Assembly: GCA_020687605.1 (NCBI GenBank)
Contig: JAJEQY010000001.1
Span: 56,636 to 120,635 of the forward strand
DNA from: Intestinimonas aquisgranensis
Lineage (GTDB): Bacteria; Bacillota; Clostridia; Oscillospirales; Oscillospiraceae
Length of the DNA: 64,000 nt
Direction: 5' to 3'
A program made the translations under genes and the position numbers. The notes under the pieces are model-generated. The model was not told the DNA's origin. It saw nothing but the letters and a program-made list of their open reading frames with translations, and searched no databases. Shown in pieces: positions 1 to 8,069 of the stretch; the first letter of the stretch is position 1, and each line of letters begins with the position of its first letter.

Positions 1-225
1 AAGCAGTCGGAGGAGATGGTCCACTACCTGCTCCAGGAGTTCGAAGGGGATACCAAGGCCATCTGGCAGTCCAACATCTTTGGACGCTCCTTCCACGAAC
101 TGGTCAGCGAGGATCTGAACACCAAGCTCAAGCGAATGCCGGAGGATGCCAGGAGCAAGCTCCAGGAGACTCTCCAGCGCATCATCAACGAGGGCTCCGG
201 TGGGCTTATCTGTATCATTCTATAA
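1..225 (+). CDS. spoIVA: Stage IV sporulation protein A, C-terminal end (partial)
   Basis: The last 74 codons of SpoIVA, the ATP-hydrolysing protein that polymerises on the outer forespore membrane and forms the base layer on which the spore coat is built. The window opens inside the gene and the frame is open from base 1 to the TAA at 223-225. The tail contains KLQETLQRIINEGSGG and ends GGLICIIL, which matches the conserved C-terminus of this family. The Walker-type ATPase domain lies upstream of the window. Identification rests on this tail alone, but the tail is distinctive. A strong terminator begins inside the stop codon. Confidence 0.85.
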   Translation, partial: KQSEEMVHYLLQEFEGDTKAIWQSNIFGRSFHELVSEDLNTKLKRMPEDARSKLQETLQRIINEGSGGLICIIL

Positions 226-261
226 AAAATGCCGCGGACCGGCTGGTCCGCGGCATTTTTT
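224..261. terminator. Bidirectional intrinsic terminator after spoIVA
   Basis: Perfect stem (TGCCGCGGACC / GGTCCGCGGCA, four-base loop) flanked by an A-run on the left and a T-run on the right. It can therefore end transcription of spoIVA from the left and of the minus-strand decarboxylase gene from the right, whose stop codon is at 266. Confidence 0.9.
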
Positions 262-265
262 CATA

Positions 266-1609
266 TTAAACAGCTTCTCGCACCACAGAGACTGTCTCAA
301 AGCCCAACTCTGTCATGAGGGCGGTAGCCTCTGCCGTAATACGTTCACCGCTGACGGCGATGGGAATGGCCGGGGGACAGGACACCGCCGCTCCGGCACA
401 GATGCGGCCTGTGGCTTCCCGTACTGGGATCTCTTCCCAGGGCGACAACATGGCTGCTCTTGGCGAGAGAACCCGCTCACCAGGGTCAGGGAGAGCGGCA
501 GGGGACCGCCTGAGACCGGGACGGATACCTGAAAAAGCTGCCTCTACCCGCTGAAAATCGGATTTAACAGCGTCGGCAGAGTACATGAGCACCACCTCAT
601 CAGGGTCGGCGTACTCCGGTTCCACACCGTTCCGGCGCAGCAGGTCTGCCAGTTCGTAGCCGGAGAGCCCAACCACCCAGCCGTCCACTACCAGCTTCAG
701 TGGTTCTCCGGGGCGCACCGGGATACCCTGAGCAGAGAGTTTGGTCTTCAGGGCATCCAGATGACAGACCACCTGCTCCAGCTGAGCACCATAGCCATCA
801 GCCACACGGCGATTACAGGCATCCAGAGACTGGAGGATGAGATAAGAGGGGCTGGAGGAGCCAAAGAGGGCCATGGCCTGTCTGGCCTCGTGCTCATAAT
901 GGGCCAAAGCGGTAGTGGAAACGTGGAGGTAGGCGCCACCGGTAAGCACCGGCAAGGTCTTGTGAGCGGAGTCACAGCAAAGATCGGCGCCAAGGTCCAT
1001 GGGGTGTCGAGAGGGGGAGAGGAACCGGAGATAAGCCCCATGGGCGTTGTCCACTAACAGGGGAACGCCGTGTCGGTGACAGACCTCGGCCAGACCGGCG
1101 ATGTCCAACATACCACCTAGATAGTCGGGTGAGGTAATATAGACCGCCAGAGGGGGAGCGGGCTGCTCCGCCAGCGCCCGGTCCAGACCGGCAGGGGAGA
1201 GAGGACAGGCGCACAGGGGACTATCCCCCTCAGGGAGGAGCCATTTTGGCTCCAGATCCAGAAGGGCACAGCCGTGGAGGAAGGCCTTGTGGGCGTTCCG
1301 ACCAGCCAGCACTGTCCGAGAAGCATTGGGCGCCCGGTGGAGAAGGGCCAGGTGGAGCATGGCCTTCACGCACTGGGAGGAGCCGCCGGCACTGTAAAAG
1401 GTATGGCGGGTCCCAAAGAGGGCAGAGGCGTTGTTCTCGCTCTCCAGGATGATGCCCTCCGGATGAGAAAGGTCATCGGCACCGGACACCTCGGTGATGT
1501 CCAGAGCCTCACAGCCCAGAGGTCCCTGTCCCTTGTGTCCAGGCATGTGGAGCCGAGCAGGGTGGGCAGCGGCGTAGCCGCGCACGAAGTCGCAGATGGG
1601 GGTGTTCAT
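266..1609 (-). CDS. Orn/Lys/Arg decarboxylase-family PLP enzyme
   Basis: A fold-type I PLP enzyme of the ornithine/lysine/arginine decarboxylase family, 447 residues. The N-terminus carries the family motif HMPGHKG (residues 21-27). DNAHG (187-191) supplies the cofactor-binding aspartate, and SAHKTLP holds the Schiff-base lysine (K217). The C-terminal third matches the small decarboxylase C-terminal domain. The length is that of the short Firmicutes SpeA/YaaO group. Substrate cannot be read from the sequence. The chosen ATG (1607-1609) overlaps the stop of the upstream SCIFF maturase gene by four bases, which implies translational coupling. The frame continues further upstream without a better start. 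Confidence 0.85.
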   Translation of the reverse strand: MNTPICDFVRGYAAAHPARLHMPGHKGQGPLGCEALDITEVSGADDLSHPEGIILESENNASALFGTRHTFYSAGGSSQCVKAMLHLALLHRAPNASRTVLAGRNAHKAFLHGCALLDLEPKWLLPEGDSPLCACPLSPAGLDRALAEQPAPPLAVYITSPDYLGGMLDIAGLAEVCHRHGVPLLVDNAHGAYLRFLSPSRHPMDLGADLCCDSAHKTLPVLTGGAYLHVSTTALAHYEHEARQAMALFGSSSPSYLILQSLDACNRRVADGYGAQLEQVVCHLDALKTKLSAQGIPVRPGEPLKLVVDGWVVGLSGYELADLLRRNGVEPEYADPDEVVLMYSADAVKSDFQRVEAAFSGIRPGLRRSPAALPDPGERVLSPRAAMLSPWEEIPVREATGRICAGAAVSCPPAIPIAVSGERITAEATALMTELGFETVSVVREAV

Positions 1610-2988
1610 GGCTGAGCATCCTGGCTCTGGGCCACCTGGAGCATGATGGCACACTCCATCCGCTTCTTGAAGAGCTCGCAGCCGTAGGGGTAGATGCCCC
1701 GGATGCTGCCGGAGGCGTGATAGCTGTTGGCGGCGCAGCCGCCGGAGCAGTAGAGCCGGGCCCAGCAGTCGGCGCACTCAGGCCGGGCGTAGGCGTTGCA
1801 GGAGCGGAACTCGTCCTGAACGGCGGTGTTGGTCACTCCGTCCCAGATATTGCCCAGGGAGTACTTTGGGTCGCCTACGAACTGGTGGCAGGGGAAGAGC
1901 TCACCCCAGGGGGTGACGGCCATGTACTCGGTGCCGCTGCCGCAGCCGGAGATGCGCTTGTAGATGCAGGGACCGTGCTTGAGGTCCAGAATGTAGTGGT
2001 AGAAGGTGAAAGGACGGCCCTCGCGCTGGCGGCGGAGCATCTCCCGGGCCAGAGTTTCATACTGCTCAAAGAGCACGGGCAGGTCCTCCTGGGTGAGGGC
2101 GCAAGGGTCGTCGGGGGAACACACCACCGGCTCCATGCTCAGCTCAGTGAAGCCCAGGTCGGCCATGTGGAGGATGTCATTTACGAAATCGGTGTTGTGG
2201 TGGGTGTAGGTACCCCGGATGTAGTAGCTCTTGTCACCCCGGCGCTCCACGAAATGCTGGAACTTGGGCACGATGGTGTCGTAGCTGCCGTTGCCGGCAT
2301 AGTCCTTCCGGAACCGGTCGTGGACCTCCTTGCGTCCGTCCAGAGAGAGGACCACGTTGTGCATCTCCTTGTTGCAGAAGTCGATGACCTCGTCGTTCAG
2401 GAGTACGCCGTTGGTGGTGAGGGTGAACCGGAAGTTCTTGTTGTGAATGGGCTCCAGGCTCCGGGCGTAGGCCACCAGGTCTTTTACCACCTGCCAGTTC
2501 ATCAGAGGCTCGCCGCCGAAGAAGTCCACCTCCAGGTTCCGGCGGGTGCCGGAGTGGGCCACCAGAAAGTCCAGGGCCTGCTTGCCGACCTCAAAGGACA
2601 TGAGGGCCCGCTCGCCCTGGTATTTGCCCTGGCTGGCGAAGCAGTAGGAGCAGCTCAGGTTGCAGGTGTGGGCCACGTGGAGGCACAGAGCCTTGATGAC
2701 GTTGGAGTGGTTCTTGTAGTCGGCGGCCATGGGGGCGTAGGTGTCAGGGGTGAAGAGCTTGTGCTCCTCCTTCAGTGCCGTCACGTCATCGATGCAGGCG
2801 CGGACTTCCTCCTCGGTGACGTCGGGACGGTCGGGGTAGTCGGCCAGGATACGCTGGCAGATCTCGTCAGGGGTGTGGTCGGGGTAGAGGGCGATGATGT
2901 CATACGCCACCTCGTCCACCAGATGGACCGAACCGCTGCAGGTGTCCAGGACGATGTTGTAGCCGTCCAGCTTGTATTGATGTACCAT
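1606..2988 (-). CDS. scfB: SCIFF peptide maturase, radical SAM/SPASM protein
   Basis: Radical SAM enzyme that installs thioether cross-links in the SCIFF ribosomal peptide, 460 residues. The N-terminus (about 1-85) is a PqqD-like peptide-recognition domain. CNLSCSYC (C109, C113, C116) binds the SAM-cleaving [4Fe-4S] cluster, and FFGGEP follows as the usual SAM-binding element. A cysteine-rich SPASM domain with CADCWARLYCSGGC and a final cysteine pair holds the auxiliary clusters. The start at 2988 was chosen because GTGGAGGA lies about 10 bases upstream and the family begins at this point. The precursor gene lies just upstream, separated by an intrinsic terminator, so expression may depend on read-through. 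Confidence 0.92.
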   Translation of the reverse strand: MVHQYKLDGYNIVLDTCSGSVHLVDEVAYDIIALYPDHTPDEICQRILADYPDRPDVTEEEVRACIDDVTALKEEHKLFTPDTYAPMAADYKNHSNVIKALCLHVAHTCNLSCSYCFASQGKYQGERALMSFEVGKQALDFLVAHSGTRRNLEVDFFGGEPLMNWQVVKDLVAYARSLEPIHNKNFRFTLTTNGVLLNDEVIDFCNKEMHNVVLSLDGRKEVHDRFRKDYAGNGSYDTIVPKFQHFVERRGDKSYYIRGTYTHHNTDFVNDILHMADLGFTELSMEPVVCSPDDPCALTQEDLPVLFEQYETLAREMLRRQREGRPFTFYHYILDLKHGPCIYKRISGCGSGTEYMAVTPWGELFPCHQFVGDPKYSLGNIWDGVTNTAVQDEFRSCNAYARPECADCWARLYCSGGCAANSYHASGSIRGIYPYGCELFKKRMECAIMLQVAQSQDAQP

Positions 2989-3051
2989 AAATCTTGATTC
3001 CTCCACAGGATGATTGTCTCTTCGAAACGGAGCCTCAGACCGGACCACGGC

Positions 3052-3083
3052 AAAAAAAGTGCCGCCTCACTGCAAGGCGGCAC
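3052..3083 (-). terminator. Terminator between SCIFF peptide gene and maturase gene
   Basis: On the minus strand an 8-bp stem (GTGCCGCC / GGCGGCAC, nine-base loop) is followed by seven T residues. It sits after the SCIFF stop and before the maturase ribosome binding site. Partial termination here would give far more peptide mRNA than enzyme mRNA, a common arrangement for modified peptides. Confidence 0.85.
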
Positions 3084-3100
3084 TCAGGTTTGACGTCTGC

Positions 3101-3247
3101 TTACTGCTCGTTGTTCTCGCAGGGCTGGTTGGCCACGCCGCAGCTGGTCTTGCAGGCGGACTGGCAAGAAGTCTGGCACTCGCCGCAGCCGCCAGTGGTC
3201 ACGCTCTTGCAGAGGTCGCGGGTCTCGATGGTCTTGATTCTATTCAT
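3101..3247 (-). CDS. scfA: SCIFF ribosomal peptide precursor
   Basis: A 48-residue cysteine-rich precursor. It starts MNRIKTIETRDL and contains the core GGCGECQTSCQSACKTSC, the hallmark of the SCIFF family (named for six cysteines in forty-five residues). Cysteines are at 13, 21, 24, 28, 32, 36 and 43. The partner maturase joins cysteine sulfurs to nearby residues as thioethers in characterised relatives. The ATG has GGAG about 11 bases upstream, and a good sigma-A promoter lies about 60 bases further. SCIFF is close to universal in Clostridia; its final role in the cell is unknown. Cys13 lies outside the core. Confidence 0.93.
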   Translation of the reverse strand: MNRIKTIETRDLCKSVTTGGCGECQTSCQSACKTSCGVANQPCENNEQ

Positions 3248-3306
3248 GGTCCAAGTCTCCAATCGTTTCAGTCTGTTCTGTGCAGGGCACAGCTTTTCCT
3301 CTATAC

Positions 3307-3335
3307 AGATTAAAACAAGAATGGCCGATTGTCAA
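3307..3335 (-). promoter_or_regulatory. Sigma-A promoter for the SCIFF operon
   Basis: Reading the minus strand, TTGACA (3330-3335) and TAATCT (3307-3312) are separated by exactly 17 bases. This places the start of transcription near 3300, about 50 bases before the SCIFF start codon. Confidence 0.75.
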
Positions 3336-3349
3336 GAGGAAAACGCCCG

Positions 3350-3979
3350 TCAATCGCGAAAGGCAAAGGCCCGGAGGGCGTCATCGTCGGTAACATAGAG
3401 GGCCCGATACCCGGTCTTGAGCCACCCCTTCCGGGTGAACTCCCCCAGTACCCGGCTCACGGTTACTCGACTTACCCCCACGGCGGCACCGATCTCCTCA
3501 TGAGTGCAGCGCAAAGCCCCACCGGCTTCTGGCGGGATGGAGAGGAGATACCGGGCCACACGCTGATCCGCTGGACGGAAGGACATGCCGTCCACGTGGT
3601 CGGAGAGGAGGCGCACCGTCCGGGCAAGGTACTGGAGCATGGGGAGAGCAAGCTCCGGGTGGCTCCGGAGAACCTGGTCCAGTCGCTCACGGTCGATGGA
3701 AACTACCTTGCACTCAGTCACGGCCACGGCTGAGGACACCCGGGGACAGCCGTCGAAAAAAGCGGCCTCGCCCATCAGATCACCCGAGCGATGGGTGGTG
3801 AGCACCCGCTCATCTCCTGTCTCTGAGCTGATATAGCTCCGGGCGCTGCCGGAGAGAAGATAATAAAAGGTATCCGCCTCGGTGCCCTGTAGGTAGATGA
3901 GCTGTCCAGGGGCATAGATCCTGGCAGACTGTCCCTGAGCCAGAGACGCCCAAGGAGTGTTTTCCCGCTGCTCTGTCAT
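3350..3979 (-). CDS. Crp/Fnr-family transcription regulator
   Basis: A 209-residue regulator with an N-terminal cyclic-nucleotide-type beta-barrel (roughly 15-120, with GDLMGEAAFFDG at the usual sensor position) and a C-terminal helix-turn-helix (THEEIGAAVGVSRVTVSRVLGEF). No N-terminal cluster-binding cysteine set of the Fnr type is present, so the ligand is unknown. The start at 3979 was picked for the AAGGTGG 8 bases upstream; the longer frame from 4012 lacks a site. The gene stands alone between the SCIFF operon and leuCDB, on the opposite strand to leuC, so control of either neighbour is possible but unproven. Confidence 0.85.
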   Translation of the reverse strand: MTEQRENTPWASLAQGQSARIYAPGQLIYLQGTEADTFYYLLSGSARSYISSETGDERVLTTHRSGDLMGEAAFFDGCPRVSSAVAVTECKVVSIDRERLDQVLRSHPELALPMLQYLARTVRLLSDHVDGMSFRPADQRVARYLLSIPPEAGGALRCTHEEIGAAVGVSRVTVSRVLGEFTRKGWLKTGYRALYVTDDDALRAFAFRD

Positions 3980-4010
3980 ATGACGTTCCACCTTTCTGCC
4001 TTTTGACAGC

Positions 4011-4040
4011 ATTGTATCATGGTTTACATTCTTTCTGCAA
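4011..4040 (-). promoter_or_regulatory. Promoter for the Crp/Fnr regulator
   Basis: On the minus strand TTGCAG (4035-4040) and TACAAT (4011-4016) are 18 bases apart, upstream of the regulator. On the opposite strand TTGACA (4003-4008) with TACATT (4025-4030) at 16 bases could serve leuC, so the two promoters would overlap face to face. Confidence 0.55.
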
Positions 4041-4087
4041 GCCCTCTGTCATAATAAAATCAATCAAACAAACAGGAGGGACCAAAC

Positions 4088-5347
4088 ATGGGTATGACCA
4101 TGACCCAGAAGATCCTGGCAAAGCACGCGGGCCTTGCGTCCGTGGAGGCTGGACAGCTCATCGAGGCCAAGCTGGATCTGGTGCTGGGCAACGATATCAC
4201 CACTCCGGTAGCTATTACCGAGTTTGACAAGGCGGGACTCACTCAGGTCTTTGACAAGGACAAGATCGCCATTGTCCTGGACCACTCCGTCCCCTGCAAG
4301 GACATCAAGTCCGCTCAGCTCTGTGCCCAGGCCAGAGCCTTCGCCCAGCGGTTCGACATTACCCACTTCTACGACGTGGGGCAGATGGGTGTGGAGCACG
4401 CCCTTATCCCGGAGAAGGGACTGGCTGCCCCCGGTGAGGCCATCATCGGTGCCGACTCCCACACCTGTACTTATGGCGCCCTCGGCGCCTTCTCCACCGG
4501 CGTGGGTTCCACCGACATGGCCGCCGGTATGGCTACCGGCCTCGCCTGGTTCAAGGTGCCCTCCGCCATCAAGGTCACCCTCACCGGAAAATTTGCCCCC
4601 TATGTAAGCGGTAAGGACGTGATCCTCCACCTTATCGGCCAGATCGGCGTGGACGGCGCCCTATACAAGTCCCTGGAGTTTGCCGGGGAGGGGGTGGCGG
4701 AGCTCACCATGGACGACCGCTTCACCATTGCCAACATGGCCATCGAGGCCGGCGCCAAGAACGGCATCTTCCCCGTGGACGACCAGACTCGGGAGTACCT
4801 CAAGGGTCGAGTGGACCGCCCCTGGGAGGCGGTGGAACCCGACGCCGACGCCGTCTATGACCAAGAGGTGGTCATCGACCTCTCTACCCTGCGTCCCACT
4901 GTGGCCCTGCCGCACCTGCCCTCCAATACCCGGACGGTGGACGAGGTGGCCGGCCTGCCTATCCAGCAGGTGGTCATCGGCTCCTGCACCAACGGCCGGC
5001 TCAAGGACCTCCAGGAGGCCGCCGACATCCTCAAGGGGCGGAAGGTGGCCAAGGGCGTACGCTGCATCGTCCTGCCGGCCACCCAGCAGATCATGATGGA
5101 CGCCATGGCCCAGGGCCTCATTCAGACCTTCATCGAGGCCGGCTGCGCCGTCTCCACCCCCACCTGCGGTCCCTGCCTGGGCGGCCATATGGGCGTCCTC
5201 TCCAACGGCGAGCGGGCTGTGTCCACCACCAACCGTAACTTCGTGGGACGTATGGGGCCCACCGACTCCGAGATCATTTTGGCCAGCCCCGCTGTGGCGG
5301 CGGCCTCCGCTGTGGCCGGCTGCATCGCCGACCCGGCAAAGCTGTAA
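4088..5347 (+). CDS. leuC: 3-isopropylmalate dehydratase large subunit
   Basis: Large subunit of isopropylmalate isomerase, which converts 2-isopropylmalate to 3-isopropylmalate in leucine synthesis (cytoplasm). It has 419 residues, the size of the short LeuC form common in Clostridia and archaea rather than the roughly 470-residue enterobacterial form. Aconitase-family motifs are clear: ADSHTCTYGALGAFSTGVGSTD early in the protein, GSCTNGR, and TCGPCLGGHMG, which supply the cysteines for the [4Fe-4S] cluster. AGGAGGG lies 7 bases before the ATG. It is first in a leuC-leuD-leuB operon. No leucine T-box or leader peptide was recognised in the short upstream region. Confidence 0.95.
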   Translation: MGMTMTQKILAKHAGLASVEAGQLIEAKLDLVLGNDITTPVAITEFDKAGLTQVFDKDKIAIVLDHSVPCKDIKSAQLCAQARAFAQRFDITHFYDVGQMGVEHALIPEKGLAAPGEAIIGADSHTCTYGALGAFSTGVGSTDMAAGMATGLAWFKVPSAIKVTLTGKFAPYVSGKDVILHLIGQIGVDGALYKSLEFAGEGVAELTMDDRFTIANMAIEAGAKNGIFPVDDQTREYLKGRVDRPWEAVEPDADAVYDQEVVIDLSTLRPTVALPHLPSNTRTVDEVAGLPIQQVVIGSCTNGRLKDLQEAADILKGRKVAKGVRCIVLPATQQIMMDAMAQGLIQTFIEAGCAVSTPTCGPCLGGHMGVLSNGERAVSTTNRNFVGRMGPTDSEIILASPAVAAASAVAGCIADPAKL

Positions 5348-5362
5348 GGGAGGAGAAAGGCA

Positions 5363-5844
5363 ATGAAGATCTATAAATACGGCGACAACGTGGATACCGA
5401 CGTCATCATTCCCGCCCGCCACCTCAATAACCCCGACCCCAAGGCCCTGGCCTCCCACTGCATGGAGGACATTGACGAGAAGTTTGCCTCCACCGTGGAG
5501 ACTGGCGACATCGTGGTGGCCGGCGCCAACTTCGGCTGTGGCTCCTCCCGAGAGCACGCCCCCCTGGCCCTGAAGTCCTGCGGCGTGAAGTGCGTTATCG
5601 CCAAGAGCTTTGCCCGTATCTTCTACCGCAACTCCATTAACATCGGCTTCCCCATCCTGGAGTGCCCCGAGGCCGCTGAGTCCATCCAGCCCGGCGACGC
5701 CGTCACTGTGGACTTCAAGACTGGTGTCATCTCTGATGAGACCCAGGGCAAGACCTTCCAGGCTGCGCCTTTCCCGGCCTTTGTGGATGGCATCATCGAG
5801 GCCGGCGGCCTCCTCAATTCTCTGAAGGTGAGAGGTGTGGCGAA

Positions 5845-5848
<4 letters not shown>
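5363..5848 (+). CDS. leuD: 3-isopropylmalate dehydratase small subunit
   Basis: Small (swivel) subunit that completes the isopropylmalate isomerase active site with LeuC. It has 161 residues, matching the short LeuD form that pairs with the short LeuC. The motif GANFGCGSSREHAP is the family signature, and NSINIGFP follows. It lies 15 bases after leuC with GGGAGGAGAAAGG ahead of its ATG, and its last four bases overlap the leuB start (ATGA), so all three genes are probably translated from one message. Confidence 0.95.
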
Positions 5849-6921
<1,073 letters not shown>

Positions 6922-6928
6922 ATATCTG

Positions 6929-6962
6929 ACGGCGGGGCGCAGATCAGCGTCCCGCCGTTTTC
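6929..6962 (+). terminator. Terminator after leuCDB
   Basis: Stem ACGGCGGG / CCCGCCGT with a 14-base loop that can pair further (GCGC and GCGT), followed by TTTTCC. Positioned directly after leuB. Confidence 0.7.
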
Positions 6963-6980
6963 CATGAAGGGGGAAATGCC

Positions 6981-7070
6981 ATGAAGGCCATCGGAATCAT
7001 GCCCCAAATCCCGCTCCTTGATACCACCCTGATCCAGGCCAGACGGGCTGTGGAACTGGCCTTGAAGTAA
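6981..7070 (+). CDS. Possible 29-residue small protein or gene remnant
   Basis: An ATG with AGGGGGAA a few bases upstream opens a 29-codon frame that starts MKAIGIMPQIPLLD and ends ELALK. It lies just after the leuB terminator. I do not recognise it. It could be the start of a deleted gene left behind by a rearrangement, a real small protein, or chance. The good ribosome binding site is the only positive evidence. Confidence 0.25.
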   Translation: MKAIGIMPQIPLLDTTLIQARRAVELALK

Positions 7071-7129
7071 ATTTCCTTGCATCTCACCTGCATTTCTGCT
7101 AGAATTTTGAGTAATCACGGAGAAGGGAA

Positions 7130-7921
7130 GTGGCTGCTGTGGTACTTACCATTGATATTGATAATTCTACCACCAACGTGGGGCTTTTTGATCAGAATGG
7201 AAAGCTTTGTTTTCGCTCTGGCCTTACCACCAGCCGTAATCCCACCCGGGACCAGTGTGCCATCAGTTTGATGAACCTCTTTACACTCTACCACGCCGAT
7301 TTGAAAGAGGTTTCCGGGGCAGTCATTTCCAGTGTAGTGCCGTCTGTGACGGCTCACATGTCCGGTGCGGTGGAGCTGCTCACTGGAAAGGCACCTATGC
7401 TTATGGGGCCTGGCATCAAAACGGGGCTCAATATCAAATCAGACCTCCACAACCAGTTGGGTTCCGACATTGTGGCCTGCTCTGTAGCTGCCATTGACCA
7501 ATACCCAACCCCCATCATCATTATCGATATGGGCACGGCAGTGACCATGTCCTATCTCCATGATCGTACCTATGAGGGCTGTATGATCTTTCCCGGAGTA
7601 CTGGTGGCCCTGGATGCCCTCTCCGAGCGGGCAGCAGCTCTGCCGCACATCTCAGTGGAGCCCCCTGCGTCTATTTTCGGACACAATACTGTGGATGCCA
7701 TGCGCTCCGGAGTAATCTACGGCAACGCCAGTATGATCGATGGGATGATCGCCCGCATTGAGGAGCATGGACAGCCCGCTGCCACTGTGGTGGCCACTGG
7801 TGACAGTGCGCCGGAGATACTCCGTTACTGTAAACACTCCATTACATATAACGCCGACTTACTTCTCCAGGGTCTTTATCTCATCTATCGGAAGAATACC
7901 GAGGGGCGTCGGCGCTCTTAA
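7130..7921 (+). CDS. Type III pantothenate kinase-like protein (divergent CoaX paralogue)
   Basis: A 263-residue ASKHA-fold protein of the CoaX family. Active CoaX enzymes phosphorylate pantothenate as the first step of coenzyme A synthesis. Seen here: DIDNSTTNVGLF at the first phosphate loop (usually DIGNT), GPGIKTGLNIK as in the family, GSDIV where active enzymes have GADR, and DMGTAVTMS for the second phosphate loop. The catalytic-type aspartate is kept but the neighbouring arginine is lost. It is therefore either a degenerate enzyme or a paralogue with a new job. The start is GTG at 7130, with GGAGAAGGGA upstream. Confidence 0.75.
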   Translation: MAAVVLTIDIDNSTTNVGLFDQNGKLCFRSGLTTSRNPTRDQCAISLMNLFTLYHADLKEVSGAVISSVVPSVTAHMSGAVELLTGKAPMLMGPGIKTGLNIKSDLHNQLGSDIVACSVAAIDQYPTPIIIIDMGTAVTMSYLHDRTYEGCMIFPGVLVALDALSERAAALPHISVEPPASIFGHNTVDAMRSGVIYGNASMIDGMIARIEEHGQPAATVVATGDSAPEILRYCKHSITYNADLLLQGLYLIYRKNTEGRRRS

Positions 7922-7934
7922 AACGACCCGTTAT

Positions 7935-7992
7935 GGCGCCCACGTCCGCTTTCCGGACGGCGGGCGCCTGCGCCATGTGTGGCCTTTTTTCC
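7935..7992 (+). terminator. Probable terminator after the CoaX-like gene
   Basis: A long imperfect hairpin built from ATGGCGC/GCGCCAT and inner GTCCG/CGGAC arms, ending in a run of six T residues after GGCC. It lies between the CoaX-like gene and the aminotransferase gene. Confidence 0.55.
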
Positions 7993-8069
7993 CAGAGCCC
8001 TTGCAATTCCAAAGCGGTCACTTTATAATGTTTCCAGTTGAGATGCAACTGGATTGGGAGGAGTCAGTC

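Noticed and set aside
1717..2997. A 426-codon open frame antisense to the SCIFF maturase gene
   Set aside because: It mirrors a clear radical SAM gene in G+C-rich DNA; its translation is a low-complexity run of Val, Gly and Ala without any motif.
4013..4087. A T-box or leucine leader peptide before leuC
   Set aside because: The gap is too short for a T-box, and no TGGNACCGCG-like motif or Leu-codon run was found.
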